Positions 17,280 to 28,600 of a stretch of DNA of 64,000 nt are shown piece by piece. A program made the translations under genes and the position numbers. Under the pieces are notes generated by a model, which saw only the letters and a list, made by a program, of their open reading frames with translations, searched no databases and had not been told where the DNA came from. The first letter of the stretch is position 1; each line of letters begins with the position of its first letter. Where the stretch lies: assembly GCF_040049215.1 (NCBI RefSeq), contig NZ_JBDZDN010000006.1, positions 121,545 through 185,544 on the forward strand, in the 5' to 3' direction. The stretch is from Mesorhizobium_K sp040049215. Lineage in GTDB: Bacteria > Pseudomonadota > Alphaproteobacteria > Rhizobiales > Rhizobiaceae.

Positions 17280-18668
17280 ATGGTGGGGTTGCGCGTCGGA
17301 GGAATTGCAATCGCCATTGTCATGGCGGCGACGACTTTTCATGCGCGGGCAACCACCCTTCGTGAAGCGGTTCAACAGGCGGTTCTCACCAATCCCAGGA
17401 TCGACGCCGCGCAGGCGAACCGCAGGGCCACCGAATACTCCTTCAAACAGGCCAAGGGCCGCTTTTTGCCCGAGGTCGAGATCAATGCCGATATCGGCCA
17501 GCAGAAGATCGACCGGCCGGAAGGACTCGGACCCGACGTAAACAACACATGGCAGGATCGCCGGCAGGCCGGGATCAGCATCCGCCAAGTTCTGTTCGAC
17601 GGCTGGGACCGCGCCAACGACATCTATCGCACGCAGGCGAGCATTTCGGCGGCTTCCTTCAGGGTCATGGTCCGTTCGGAAGCGGTCGGTTTGAATAGCG
17701 TCGAGGCGTATATCGACGTCATTCGGCACCGCGACCTCCTTGCCCTCGCTCAGGACAATTTGAGGCGCCATCAGGCGCTTTTGCGCATCATCCAGGAGCG
17801 CTATGACGGCGGCCGGGCGCCGATCGGCGATCTGCAGCAGACGATTGAACGCGTCGAGGCCGCCAAGGCGCTGGTGGCGCAGATCAAGGTCTCAAGCGAG
17901 ACTGCCAGAGCCAAATACAAGAACGCTGTCGGCATCTCTCCGTCGGACCTGAAGTCTGTCAGCTACGCGACCGGTATCCCGAAAAGCGTCGCCGACGTCA
18001 CCAACCGCGCGATCCGTAACAATCCGCGCGTCAAGGAAGCCGTCGCCGAGACCGAAGTCTCCTATTTCGACAAGGAGCAGTTCCGCTCCACCCTCTACCC
18101 TCAGGTCTATCTCGAAGGCAACGCTATGGCCGGAGAGAATCTCGAAGGCACGCCCGGCCGCGACAACGAGCTGGAGGCGATGGTGGTTTTGCGCTGGAAG
18201 CTGTTCGACGGCGGCGTCAGGCGAAACCGCACGGCCGAACTCGGCGAGCGGTATTCCGAGAAGCTCTCCGAACAGATGATCCTGGTGCGCGAACTCACCC
18301 AGGAGGTCGAAATCGCATGGGCGCGCCTCGTCGATGGCCGCGCCGAGGTGCAGGCGATCCAGCGCGAGGTGGACCAGAACATCAAGGTCGTCGCCTCCTA
18401 TCAGGATGAATACAACGCCAACAAGCGCAGCCTGCTCGACGTACTCGACGCGGAGAACTCCAAGTTCGCGAGTCAGTTCGAGTTGTCCAACGTAACCGCG
18501 CTGCACGTCTTTTCCAGCTACGAGCTGCTCGCTCAGATGGGTGTCCTCCTGGACACCCTTGGCGTCCAGGCGCCGGAAATTCCGGATGTGCCGGCAGATC
18601 CACTGCCGGCATTTTTGCGTTCGCCCGCGAAGTCGCAGTTCGACATTCCGGCGCTGAGTCAGGAATGA
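17280..18668 (+). CDS. TolC-family outer membrane channel of type I secretion
   Basis: A 462-residue exported protein with a signal peptide ending near FHARA-TTLREAV. The mature sequence has the TolC duplication: TLREAVQQAVLTNPRI at the start and a second helical repeat from about residue 240 (NRAIRNNPRVKEAVAE). LFDGGVRRNRTAEL and KRSLLDVLDAE are typical of the LapE/TolC group. Translation starts at ATG 17280 after AGGGG. A five-codon reading frame (17250-17267) with its own AAGGA site lies just before it. It forms the outer membrane pore for the exporter encoded downstream. Confidence 0.88.
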   Translation: MVGLRVGGIAIAIVMAATTFHARATTLREAVQQAVLTNPRIDAAQANRRATEYSFKQAKGRFLPEVEINADIGQQKIDRPEGLGPDVNNTWQDRRQAGISIRQVLFDGWDRANDIYRTQASISAASFRVMVRSEAVGLNSVEAYIDVIRHRDLLALAQDNLRRHQALLRIIQERYDGGRAPIGDLQQTIERVEAAKALVAQIKVSSETARAKYKNAVGISPSDLKSVSYATGIPKSVADVTNRAIRNNPRVKEAVAETEVSYFDKEQFRSTLYPQVYLEGNAMAGENLEGTPGRDNELEAMVVLRWKLFDGGVRRNRTAELGERYSEKLSEQMILVRELTQEVEIAWARLVDGRAEVQAIQREVDQNIKVVASYQDEYNANKRSLLDVLDAENSKFASQFELSNVTALHVFSSYELLAQMGVLLDTLGVQAPEIPDVPADPLPAFLRSPAKSQFDIPALSQE

Positions 18669-18775
18669 CGCCCGTTCTAGGGTCTGATCACGAAAAGTTG
18701 CTGACTGTTCGGACAAGATTCTGTCGGCATATCAATGAAATAGAGGCAACTCCGATGTCATTGGAATGGAATAGA

Positions 18776-18840
18776 GCATCGGACCGAAAAGTGCGCAGCG
18801 GTTTTCGGACAAATCCGATGCTGAAACAAAGAGATAGAGC
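18776..18840. repeat. Rhizobial palindromic intergenic element
   Basis: GCATCGGA-CGAAAA at the left and TTTTCGGAC-TCCGATGC at the right form an imperfect inverted repeat (18776-18821), with the tail AAACAAAGAGATAGAGC to 18840. This sequence type is familiar from intergenic regions across rhizobia. It lies in the 249-bp gap between the TolC-like and ABC exporter genes, where it may act as an mRNA-level hairpin. I see no gene in that gap. Confidence 0.75.
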
Positions 18841-18917
18841 GGCGAAGCGATTCCGGTTGAGCGTTCGCCGCGCTAGTCTCCGGCAAATGCCGAGTCGGCC
18901 TCGGGTCGCGGTGACAG

Positions 18918-21161
18918 GTGGAACAAAGGCATAGATTTTTCGGCGGAAGCGCCGACCCGGAGCCAGGCCCCGGGCCCGGCGCCTTCGACGTTCACGATCC
19001 GCTGCTCGCCGCGCTCGAATATCTCGCCGGCCATCACGACCGGCCGTTCTCGGCCGCCGCGGTGCTGCAGGGCCTGCCGCTGCAGGGCGGATTGCTGACG
19101 CTCGACCTCTTTGCCCGCGGTGCCGAGCGGCTCGGCTTCGAGGCCAAGATCGTCGACCGCCGCCCCTCGGAAGTGTCGGGCCTGGTCTGCCCCTTCATCG
19201 TTCCCCTGAAGAGCGGCGACGTGGCCATCGTGCTGGAAAAGCGCCACCGCTCGCGCAGGGCCTCGGTTATCGTGCCGGGCGTGTCGGACGTGAAGAAGAT
19301 GCGGCTCTCCGAGCTCGACCGAATGGGGACCGACATCGTCATCTACGTCGCCGATCGCCGTCAGCAGGAGGCGGTCGCGTCCGATGCAGCGATGATGCGG
19401 CGCATGAAGGGCCATTGGCTGTGGTCGGTCGTCTGGCGGCTCTGGCCGACCTGGAACTACGTCGTCCTCGCGGCGCTGGTGATCAATCTCCTGGGCCTCG
19501 CTTTGCCGCTCTTTGTGATGAACGTCTACGACCGCGTCATCCCGAACAATTCCGTCGCCACGCTGTGGGCGCTGGCCGCCGGCGTGGCGATCGCGCTCGG
19601 CGCCGACTTCGTGCTGCGCATGCTGCGCGCCGGCGTCATCGAGAATTCCGGCCGGCGCGTCGACATGAAGGTCTCCGCCGCGCTTTTCGAGCAGGCGCTC
19701 GACGCCACCATGGCCAGCCGTGCGGCGCGCGCCGGCGAGTTCGCCAACCACATCCGCGAGTTCGAGCAGGTGCGCGACTTCTTCACATCGTCGAGCATCG
19801 TGTCCGTCATCGACCTTCTGTTCATCGGCGTGTTCCTGGGGCTGCTCTATATGATCGTCGGCGAACTGGCGCTGGTGCCGCTCATAGCAGTGCCGGTGGT
19901 GCTGGCCGCGACGCTGCTCATCCAGATACCGCTGTCGCGCTCGGTCAACGCCGCCCAGCTCACCAAGACGAGCAGGCACACGATCCTGGTGGAATCGATG
20001 GTCTCCATCGAGACGGTCAAGGCCGTGGCGGGCGAGAGCGTGCTGCAGAAGAGGTGGGAGGACGCGGTCGCCGGCTCGGTCCGCGCCAGCTCCTCCATGC
20101 GCTTCTGGTCCTCCCTCGCCATGTATTTCACCATGCTGGTGCAGCAGGGCGTCAGCGTCGTGCTGATCGTCTGGGGCGTCTATCTCGTCGGCGCGGGCAG
20201 CATCACCATCGGCGCGCTGATCGCCTCCAACATCCTTGCCGGCCGCGTGCTCGCGCCTCTTGGCTCGATCGCCATGACGCTGGCGCGCGCCCAGACTTCG
20301 TTTTCGGCGCTGCGGCAGCTCAACCAGATGATGCGGCTCGACCGCGATCACAAGGCGCCGCCGAGTGGCGGCGGCCGCATCGACCAAGGCCGGCTCGAAA
20401 TCCGCGATCTCGAATTCGCCTATCGGGGCCAGCAGGCCAAGGCGCTCGATGGCCTGTCGCTCAGGATCGCGCCGGGCGAGCGGGTCGGCATCGTGGGGCG
20501 TGTCGCCTCGGGCAAGTCGACGCTCGGCAAGCTGCTGTGCGGCCTCTACACGGCCGACAATGGCGCCGTCATCATCGACGGCACCGACGTCAGGCATTGC
20601 TGGATGGCCGACCTGCGCAAGGCGGTCGCCTATGTCGGTCAGGAGCCGGAACTGTTCGCCGGCACGCTCAGGGAAAACATCCTCTTCGGCAAGCAGGGCG
20701 ACGACAAGGCATTCGAGGAAGCCGCCCGCGCGTCCGGCATCGCCTCGCTCGCCCAAAGTCATCCGCTCGGCTACGCTCTGCCGGTCGGCGAGCGGGGCCG
20801 CGCCATCTCCGGCGGCCAGCGCCAGGCGGTCGCCATCGCCCGCGCGCTGCTCGGCAAGCCGCGCGTGCTCTTCCTCGACGAGCCGACCAGCGCGATGGAC
20901 AATCTCACCGAGGCGGCCTTCATTCGAAGTTTTCGCAACTGGCTGAAGCCGGACGTCACGCTCATCCTCTCCACCCATCGCGTGTCTATGCTCGAACTGG
21001 TCGACAGGCTCGTCGTGCTCGAAAACGGCCGCGTCGCCGCCGATGGGCCGAAGGACAAGGTGCTCGCCTCGCTGCTCAAGCGCAAGCTGGTTGCCCCAAA
21101 TGGTCAGTCGGACGGTCAAGCCGGCGATCGACCGGTCGGCACGGAGGGCGCCGATGGCTGA
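18918..21161 (+). CDS. Type I secretion ABC permease/ATPase, LapB-like
   Basis: A 747-residue exporter. The N-terminal domain (about 25-150) is a C39-like domain without catalytic Cys: HDPLLAALEYLA stands where peptidases have DCGLACL. Five to six membrane helices follow (about 170-440). The ATPase has Walker A GRVASGKST (about 525), signature ISGGQRQAV, Walker B VLFLDEP and switch STHR. Translation seems to start at GTG 18918 with a poor ribosome binding site, so the start is uncertain. Its end overlaps the adaptor gene by eight bases. C39-like domains of this type hold RTX substrates before export. Confidence 0.9.
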   Translation: MEQRHRFFGGSADPEPGPGPGAFDVHDPLLAALEYLAGHHDRPFSAAAVLQGLPLQGGLLTLDLFARGAERLGFEAKIVDRRPSEVSGLVCPFIVPLKSGDVAIVLEKRHRSRRASVIVPGVSDVKKMRLSELDRMGTDIVIYVADRRQQEAVASDAAMMRRMKGHWLWSVVWRLWPTWNYVVLAALVINLLGLALPLFVMNVYDRVIPNNSVATLWALAAGVAIALGADFVLRMLRAGVIENSGRRVDMKVSAALFEQALDATMASRAARAGEFANHIREFEQVRDFFTSSSIVSVIDLLFIGVFLGLLYMIVGELALVPLIAVPVVLAATLLIQIPLSRSVNAAQLTKTSRHTILVESMVSIETVKAVAGESVLQKRWEDAVAGSVRASSSMRFWSSLAMYFTMLVQQGVSVVLIVWGVYLVGAGSITIGALIASNILAGRVLAPLGSIAMTLARAQTSFSALRQLNQMMRLDRDHKAPPSGGGRIDQGRLEIRDLEFAYRGQQAKALDGLSLRIAPGERVGIVGRVASGKSTLGKLLCGLYTADNGAVIIDGTDVRHCWMADLRKAVAYVGQEPELFAGTLRENILFGKQGDDKAFEEAARASGIASLAQSHPLGYALPVGERGRAISGGQRQAVAIARALLGKPRVLFLDEPTSAMDNLTEAAFIRSFRNWLKPDVTLILSTHRVSMLELVDRLVVLENGRVAADGPKDKVLASLLKRKLVAPNGQSDGQAGDRPVGTEGADG

Positions 21162-22464
21162 CGTCGACCTCAACTTCGCCAACGATCCGCGCGCGGCGAT
21201 CGAATCCTCGGTGACGCCCGGCGCCTGGCGGATCCTGATGGTGATCGCCGCCGTCTTCGCGCTCGGCGTGCTGTGGGCGTCGGTCGCCCATGTCGAGCAA
21301 ATGGCCACCGGCTTGGGCCGCGTCATCCCGTCGAGCCAGGTGCAGGTCGTGCAGAGCCTGGAGCCCGGCATCGTGGCTGAAATCCTCGTCAACGAGGGTG
21401 ATCGTGTCGAGGCCGGCCAGAACCTGATCCGCATCGACGACACCGGCGTTTCCTCCAGGCTCGGCGAGTTGCGCCAGCAACAGCTTGCGCTTGCCGCCGA
21501 GCTCGACCGGCTGAACGCCCAGGCAAGCGGCGCGGCCGCCTATTCGCCGCCGGCCGTCATGGCGGCGGGTTCCGAGCCCTTCTACCGCGACCAGCTTGCG
21601 GTCTTTCTCGCCGACCGGCGCAAGCTCGACGAGGCGATCGTCATCCGCCGCCAGCAGCTCGTCCAGCGCCGCCAGAACCTGCGCGAGGCGGAAGCGACCG
21701 CCGCCAAGCAGGCCGCCTCCCTGGAACTCGCCGAGCGGGAGCTGGAGCTGACCCGCGCCCTGTTCGACAAGAAGGCTGTGCCCGAGCTCGAGCTGCTGCG
21801 CATCGAGCGCGCCGTGACCGAGCTGCGCGGCGATCTTGCGATCTGGCAGGCCGCGAAGCTGAGGCTCGAGGCCGAGGTGTCCGAGGCCGAAGCGCAGGTC
21901 GAGGCCGAGCAGTCGGCCTTCCTGGCCGATGTCCAGGCGCGCATCTCCAAGGTCAACGCCGAAATGTCCGTCGTGCAGGAAAGCCTGCGCGGCGCCGACG
22001 ACCGCGTGCGCCGGGCGATGCTGAAGTCGCCGGTCGGCGGCGTCGTCAACAAGGTGAACGTGGCGACGATCGGCGAGGTCATCGCGGCGGGCGCAAGCGT
22101 GGTCGAGATCGTGCCGGCCGACGACACGCTGCTCGTCGAGACGCGCATCCGGCCGCAGGATGTTGCCTTCATCCACGCCGGCGCCAAGGCCACCGTGCGC
22201 CTGAGCGCCTACGACTACACCAAATACGGCACGCTTGCCGGGGTGGTCGAACGCATCGGCGCCGACACCATCACCGACGAGGAAGGCGAGACGTTCTACC
22301 AGGTGATCGTCAGCACCGGGGCCGCCGACCCCGGCGCCGAGATCCGTGTCATACCGGGCATGGTCGCCACCGTGGACATCTCCAATGGCGAGCGGACGGT
22401 GCTCGAGTACCTCTTGAAACCGGTTCTGAAGATCCGCGACCAGGCACTGCGCGAGGCGCAGTAG
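21154..22464 (+). CDS. HlyD/LapC-type membrane fusion protein of type I secretion
   Basis: A 436-residue adaptor with one N-terminal membrane helix (WRILMVIAAVFALGVLW, about 26-42). A lipoyl-like half follows (SLEPGIVAEILVNEGDRVEAG), then long coiled coils (about 110-300), the second lipoyl half (MLKSPVGGVVNKVNVATIGEV) and a beta barrel. It bridges the ABC exporter and the TolC-like pore. The gene overlaps the exporter gene and precedes the adhesin gene by about 146 bp, giving a complete LapEBC-like set. Confidence 0.9.
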   Translation: MADVDLNFANDPRAAIESSVTPGAWRILMVIAAVFALGVLWASVAHVEQMATGLGRVIPSSQVQVVQSLEPGIVAEILVNEGDRVEAGQNLIRIDDTGVSSRLGELRQQQLALAAELDRLNAQASGAAAYSPPAVMAAGSEPFYRDQLAVFLADRRKLDEAIVIRRQQLVQRRQNLREAEATAAKQAASLELAERELELTRALFDKKAVPELELLRIERAVTELRGDLAIWQAAKLRLEAEVSEAEAQVEAEQSAFLADVQARISKVNAEMSVVQESLRGADDRVRRAMLKSPVGGVVNKVNVATIGEVIAAGASVVEIVPADDTLLVETRIRPQDVAFIHAGAKATVRLSAYDYTKYGTLAGVVERIGADTITDEEGETFYQVIVSTGAADPGAEIRVIPGMVATVDISNGERTVLEYLLKPVLKIRDQALREAQ

Positions 22465-22543
22465 TATGCTTTCAGCTCGGGCGCCTCGGCGTCCGATAGT
22501 TTACCCTAACTCCATGCACACGTTTACGTTACGGTAAGGTTTG

Positions 22544-22572
22544 TGGACTCCGGCATCCTTAGCCGGTATGCT
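22544..22572 (+). promoter_or_regulatory. Candidate sigma70-type promoter of the adhesin gene
   Basis: TGGACT (22544-22549) and TATGCT (22567-22572) are separated by 17 bp and each match four of six consensus bases. The spacer is CCGGCATCCTTAGCCGG, a perfect 5-bp inverted repeat (CCGGC/GCCGG), which would place a repressor site between the boxes. An upstream TTACGTTACGGTAA-type repeat (about 22524-22537) adds to the regulatory look. Confidence 0.4.
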
Positions 22573-22610
22573 GCAGTGCGAATGGGCTGACGGTGCGCCG
22601 TCAGGGGAAC

Positions 22611-25600
22611 ATGTCGACCATGGCCACAGGGAGCGCAGTCGGCGACGGGTCTTCCGTCGGTCCTATAAACCTGTCTCATGACGGTGGCGATTCCGTTCGC
22701 ATCGCCGATCCCGCAGCGCTGTTCCTCGGCGACTATTCGCGCCAGGGTCACGACCTGCTCATCGAGCATGACGGGGCGTCGTTCCTCGTCCAGGATTATT
22801 TCGCAGGCCCTGGCGCCAATCTCGTCGCGCCGAGCGGCGCCTTCCTGACGCCTTCCGTTGTCGAGGCGCTGGCCGGCCCGAACGCGCCGGGCCAGTACGC
22901 CCAGGCTGGCACTGAACCCGCCGGAACCGAACCGGCCGCCGCCGCCCTGACCGAGATCGGCAAGGTGGTGTCTGTCAGCGGAACAGCGACCGCCACGCAC
23001 AGCGACGGCGTAACCGTCAACCTCGCCTCGGGCGATCCGGTGTACCAGGGCGACGTCGTGCGGACCGGGCCGGAGTCCAAGCTCGGCATCTCGTTCATCG
23101 ACGACTCCGTGTTCTCCATGTCGGCCGATGCGCGCATGGTGCTCAACGAGCTTGTCTTCGATCCCGCCAAGGCGTCCGAAAGCTCGATGGTCGTCGACCT
23201 GGTGCAGGGCTCGTTCGTCTTCGTCACGGGCCAGGTCGCGCCGGCAGGCAACATGAAGGTCGAGACGCCCGTCGCCACGATGGGCATACGCGGCACGACG
23301 CCCAAGGTTCTCGTCAACACCGACCTCGGCGTCACCGAATTCACCATCCTGCCCGATCCCGACAGCGGCAAGATCGGCAGCTATCTCCTCCTCGACAAGA
23401 CCACGGGCGAGATCCTGGGGACCGTCGAATCCGTCGGCGACAAATGGGTCATCACCAGCCTGTCGGGCGAAGCCGTCAAGATCGCCAAGTCAGGCCTCGA
23501 CCTGCTCGAGGACGATGCGGCGCTCAACGACATACGCGAGGCCGTGTCGAAGGCGCTCGGCCAGCGCACGGAGCTCAACGGCGCCAACTCCTTCCAGCAG
23601 GTAACCTTCGACTCGTCGTCCTCCGCTGGCGGGCCGGGGGACGGGACCGGCGGCTCCAATGACGGCAATGGCGCCGGCGGAGGCAATGGCGGAGTCGACC
23701 CGAACCCCGGCAGGGACGACCCCCCGATAGCGGGGGATGACCAGTTCACGCTCGACGAGGATTCCTCGACGACCGCCAGTGTCATCGACGGATCGGTCGG
23801 CGGCACGGATGTCGATCCCGACGGCTTCGGCGTTTCGGTTACCGAGGTCGACGGGGCGCCTCTCACCTTTGTCTCGGGCATGGCGCACGTGATTCTTCCC
23901 TCCGGCGCGGAACTCGCGATGACGCCCGGCGGCGGCTTCACCTATAACGCCGTCGACGCCTTCGACTGGCTGGCCGTCGGCGAGCAAACCATCGATACCT
24001 TCACCTACACGATCCGCGACCAGAATGGCTTCACCGACACGGCGACGGTGACGGTGACGGTCATCGGCCGCAACGACCAGCCGGAAATCCAGATCGTCAA
24101 GGTCGATGGCAGTATCGTCGATGTCGACGAGGCGCCGACCGTCCCGCCGCAGTCGGATGCCGGCACGCTGCAAACCGACGGCAGCATCACATTCACCGAT
24201 GTCGATCTGAGCAACCTGCCGACTGCGACATTCGCCGTCTACTCGATATCGGCAGTGGGCCAGGACGGCCAGCCGCTGGTGCTGACGAACCCCCAGATCG
24301 CGGCGATCGAGGCCGCGTTCTCGATCTCGGCCGAACCCGGCAACACCAACAACGGCACGATCAACTGGGACTATTCGATCCAGGAAGTCGACCTCGACTT
24401 CCTGGGCGCGGACGAGGTCGTGACGGTCATCTTCACCATCACGGTCAGCGACCACAGCACCGGCACGGACCCGAACGACGAGCCCCCAACCGCGACCCAG
24501 AATGTCACCATCACGATCTACGGGTCGGAAGCCGACGCCCCGGTGATCACGGCCGTCGATGTGGATGGCGCTGTATCGGATATCGCCGAGACGAACCCCA
24601 GTGCGTCCGACGCCATGATCCGCCAGACGACAGGCTCGATCACCTTCGCCGATGTCGACGAGACCGATCGGCCGGTCGCGACATTCGAGACCAAGGCAAT
24701 CACCGCGGTCCAGGGCGTCAACTCGCCACTGGTGCTGACACAGGATCAGTACGACGCAATCGAGGCGGCGTTCTCGATCAACCCCGATGGGGTACCGGGC
24801 TCGAACACCCATAACGGCACGGTGACCTGGGATTATTCGATCCTCGAATCCGAACTCGATTTCCTGGCGTTGGGCGAGACCGTCACCGCCGTCTACACCA
24901 TCACCGTGACCGACGACGAGGGCGAGACCGATACGGTCGACGTGACCGTCACGATCACCGGCGCCAACGATCATCCCTTCATCACCGTCGAAAGCGGCGA
25001 CGACGTATCGGAGACGCTTGACGAGGCCGAGACGGCGTTGACGACCTCCGGCTCGTTCTCGGTGCTCGATGTCGACGTGACCGATGTCGTGACGGTGAAA
25101 TCGATCACGGTCGCGACGTCCGACAACGCCAGCGGCGCGCCGNNNNNNNNNNNNNNNNNNNNNNNNNNNNNNNNNNNNNNNNNNNNNNNNNNNNNNNNNN
25201 NNNNNNNNNNNNNNNNNNNNNNNNNNNNNNNNNNNNNNNNNNCGGCTCGTTCTCGGTGCTCGATGTCGACGTGACCGATGTCGTGACGGTGAAATCGATC
25301 ACGGTCGCGACGTCCGACAACGCCAGCGGCGCGCCGAACGACGCGGCGCTGCTCGGCATGCTGACGCTCGACCCGCTGGTCGACGGCGAGATCATCGACG
25401 GCACCGAGACCACCGGCAGCGTCGGCTGGAGCTTCAACTCCGGCCTCGACCAGTTCGACTATCTGGCGGTCGGCGAGCAACTGACCATCACCTACACGGT
25501 GACGGTGACCGACGACAACGGCGCCGAGGACACGCAGACGATCACCCTCGTCATCGAGGGCACCAATGACGCGCCAACACTTATGCCAGTCGTAGGCGAT

Positions 25601-28600
25601 ACCGATATTTTCCTGGTTGATCATATCGCCGCGGCGGACCGGGTCTATCTGAATGATGGCAGCGGGCAGTTCACCGACTCGGGCCAGATCCTCGGAGGAA
25701 CGCTGAACGGCTCGAATATCGCGGTCGGCGACCTGAATGGAGACGGTTACAACGACGTTGTTGTGACCAATGCCGGCGGGCAGGCGACCCAAGTTTTCAT
25801 CAATACGGGGTCGGGAGATTTCCTTCTGGGTCAGTCGCTTGCTGCCGAGGATGCGCGCGGCGTTGCCCTCGGCGATCTCGACGGCGACGGTGATATCGAT
25901 GCAATCGTCACGTCGAGCAGTGCCGGACCGAACCGGGTGTTCCTGAACGATTCGAGTGGCAATTTCGTTGAGACAGCCACGCCGTTCGCCTATGGCAGCG
26001 ACAGCCGGTCGGTCGCCTTGGGCGACATTGATGGCGACGGCGATCTTGATGCAGCCATCGGAAATGCGAGCAATCAGCCCAATCAGGTATTCCTGAACGA
26101 CGGATCGGGAGTTTTCACGGACAGCGGCCAGTCGATTGGCGGGAACGTCTATACTGGCGATGTCGACCTCGGCGATCTCGACGGCGATGGCGATCTCGAT
26201 CTGTTTGTCGCAAACGGCAACAATGAGCCGGATCAGGTCTTCTTCAACGATGGAAATGGCCTGTTTGTCGATTCTGGTCAGGCTCTCGGCACAGCTCAAA
26301 GCGAGAAGGCCGTGCTTGCGGATCTTGACAACGACGGCGACCTCGACGCGTTTGTCTCGTCGCAGTCGGGCGAGTCTGCCTATGTGTATCTTAACGACGG
26401 GTCAGGCGTCTTCACATCCACTGGCCAAGCGATAGGCGCCGGTGATAGCCGCGGACTTGCGCTCGGCGATGTCGACGGCGACGGCGATATCGATGCCGCT
26501 GTGGCTTACATCAGCGGCGGAACGAAAATCTATCTGAACAATGGAAATGCGTCCTTCACGCTCTCGCCCGAGGTGTTGCCGAGCGCCGCAACGGTCGCGC
26601 TGGCCGATCTGGATGGCGACGGGGAACCGGCGGCAGGCGTGAGCGAGATCGTCGATCTGGCCCCCAGTGAGAACGCGACTTTGCTCGTCGAGACCGGCGC
26701 ATTCTCGTTTGGGGATGTGGACCTGACCGATGTCCATACGGTCGAAATTGAGCTTGTTTCGGCCACCGACTCGGTCAACGGCGATGTTCCGGAGCGCGGC
26801 CTTATGACGGCTGCGGTCGCGACGGATTCCACTGGCACTGGCATCGGCCAGGTAAGCTGGAGTTTCGAGGTTCAAGACGCGGCCATCGACGATCTGGCTG
26901 AAGGCCAGACCATAACTCAAGTCTACTCGGTAAGTGTCGACGACGGTGAAGGAGGCAGTGTCGAGCGGACGGTCACGGTGACGATCACCGGTACCAACGA
27001 CGCGCCGGTCGCTCTAAGCGATACCGGCTTGGGCGATCCGGGAGTCGCCTCCTTGCCGTCCGGCCTCATCGCTCAGTGGTCGGCTGACGGGACGACCGAA
27101 GATGCTGCGGGCGATAATGACGGCGTGCTGCAAAATGGGGCATCGTTTGCGGCCGGCAAGTTCGGACAGGCATTCAGTTTTGACGGCATCGATGATTCCT
27201 TCTCGGCGCCGAGCACTGGACTGCCAACCGGCAATAGCGATCGAACGCTTTCGCTGTGGATGAAGGCTGATGCATTTGGGAGCGGCGAGTCGTTTCTGGC
27301 AGGCTATGGTAACTTTGGGTCAGGTGGTCAAACCTACGCTCTCGGCACATCCGGCGACACGCTCTTCTTTTCGCAATGGGGCAACGCGGTGTTCGGCCCG
27401 TCCCTGGAAGCCGGGCAATGGTATCATGTAGCTGTCACCAATGTCGGCAACTCGGTCACCCTGTATTTGGACGGCGTCGCCGTCGCCACCGGCACGATGT
27501 CCATCAATACCCCGGCGGGTACGGACTTCTTGGCTGGCGCGCGTCCGCAGATCAGTATCCCCGGCCTGTTGCAGGGCGAGGTGGATGACATCCAGGTCTA
27601 CGATCGCGCACTGACCGCCGAGGAAATCCAGTCCATCCACCACAACGTGCTCGACAACGACACCGACGTTGACAGCGGCGACAGCCTCTCGGTGGTCGGC
27701 GTTGCGGCAGGCACGCCGCCAGGAGATGTTTCGGGCCAGGTCGGATCGCCTGTTGCCGGTGTCTATGGCGCCCTGACGCTCGGTGCGGACGGCACCTGGA
27801 CTTATGCCCGCGACGATGGCGATCCCGATACGCAACAGCTCGGCGAAGGCGAAGCCGCCACCGACGTCTTCACCTACACGACGGCCGATGCTCAAGGCGC
27901 GACGTCCACTACCTCCTTGAGCATCGCCCTGCATGGCATCAATGACATGCCGGTGGTAACGGGCGCTGAGTGGGTCCCGGACGATCCGGACAATCTTTCG
28001 GCGATGATTTCGATCGCTTTCGCCGACGCCGACTTGACGGACACCAACTACAATGTGCGTGTGATCGACGTTCACGTCGACGATCCGGAGGGGCTGCTCT
28101 CCGACGGGTTGGATTTGGAAGGATTGGTGACGGGCATCGCCGAAAAGGCGTCCGGGGAAACCTCCGGCACGGCCACGCTGACCTTCACGGCGGACGAGAC
28201 CGATTTCGATCTTGTCGACGGGCAACAGGTGACGCTTCTCTATACCGTTTCGATCGAGGACGGAGCGAACGGTGTCGCCCTTCAGAATTTTGTAGTGACG
28301 ATTTCCGGAACCGGGTCAGGACCCGTGGTCTCCGATGTGACCATTCTAGACGATGTTTCAGTCGGTGCATTCCAAAGCATCGTTACTGGCACGCCTGGTG
28401 ACGACACCTATGACAACGGTGTCACCCAACTCGAAGGGACCTCGGGCGCCGATCTGATCGTCGGCCTTGCCGGCGCGGACGAACTTATCGGCAATGGCGG
28501 TGACGACTGGCTGTTCGGCGGTCGTGGCCACGACTATCTCGAAGGCGGTGAGGGCGACGATACGCTGAACGGCGGTCAGGGAGACGACTGGCTCGTCGGT

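Noticed and set aside
22593..22610. GTG 22593 as the adhesin start
   Set aside because: It lacks a ribosome binding site, while AGGGGAAC lies just before ATG 22611; still possible but less likely.
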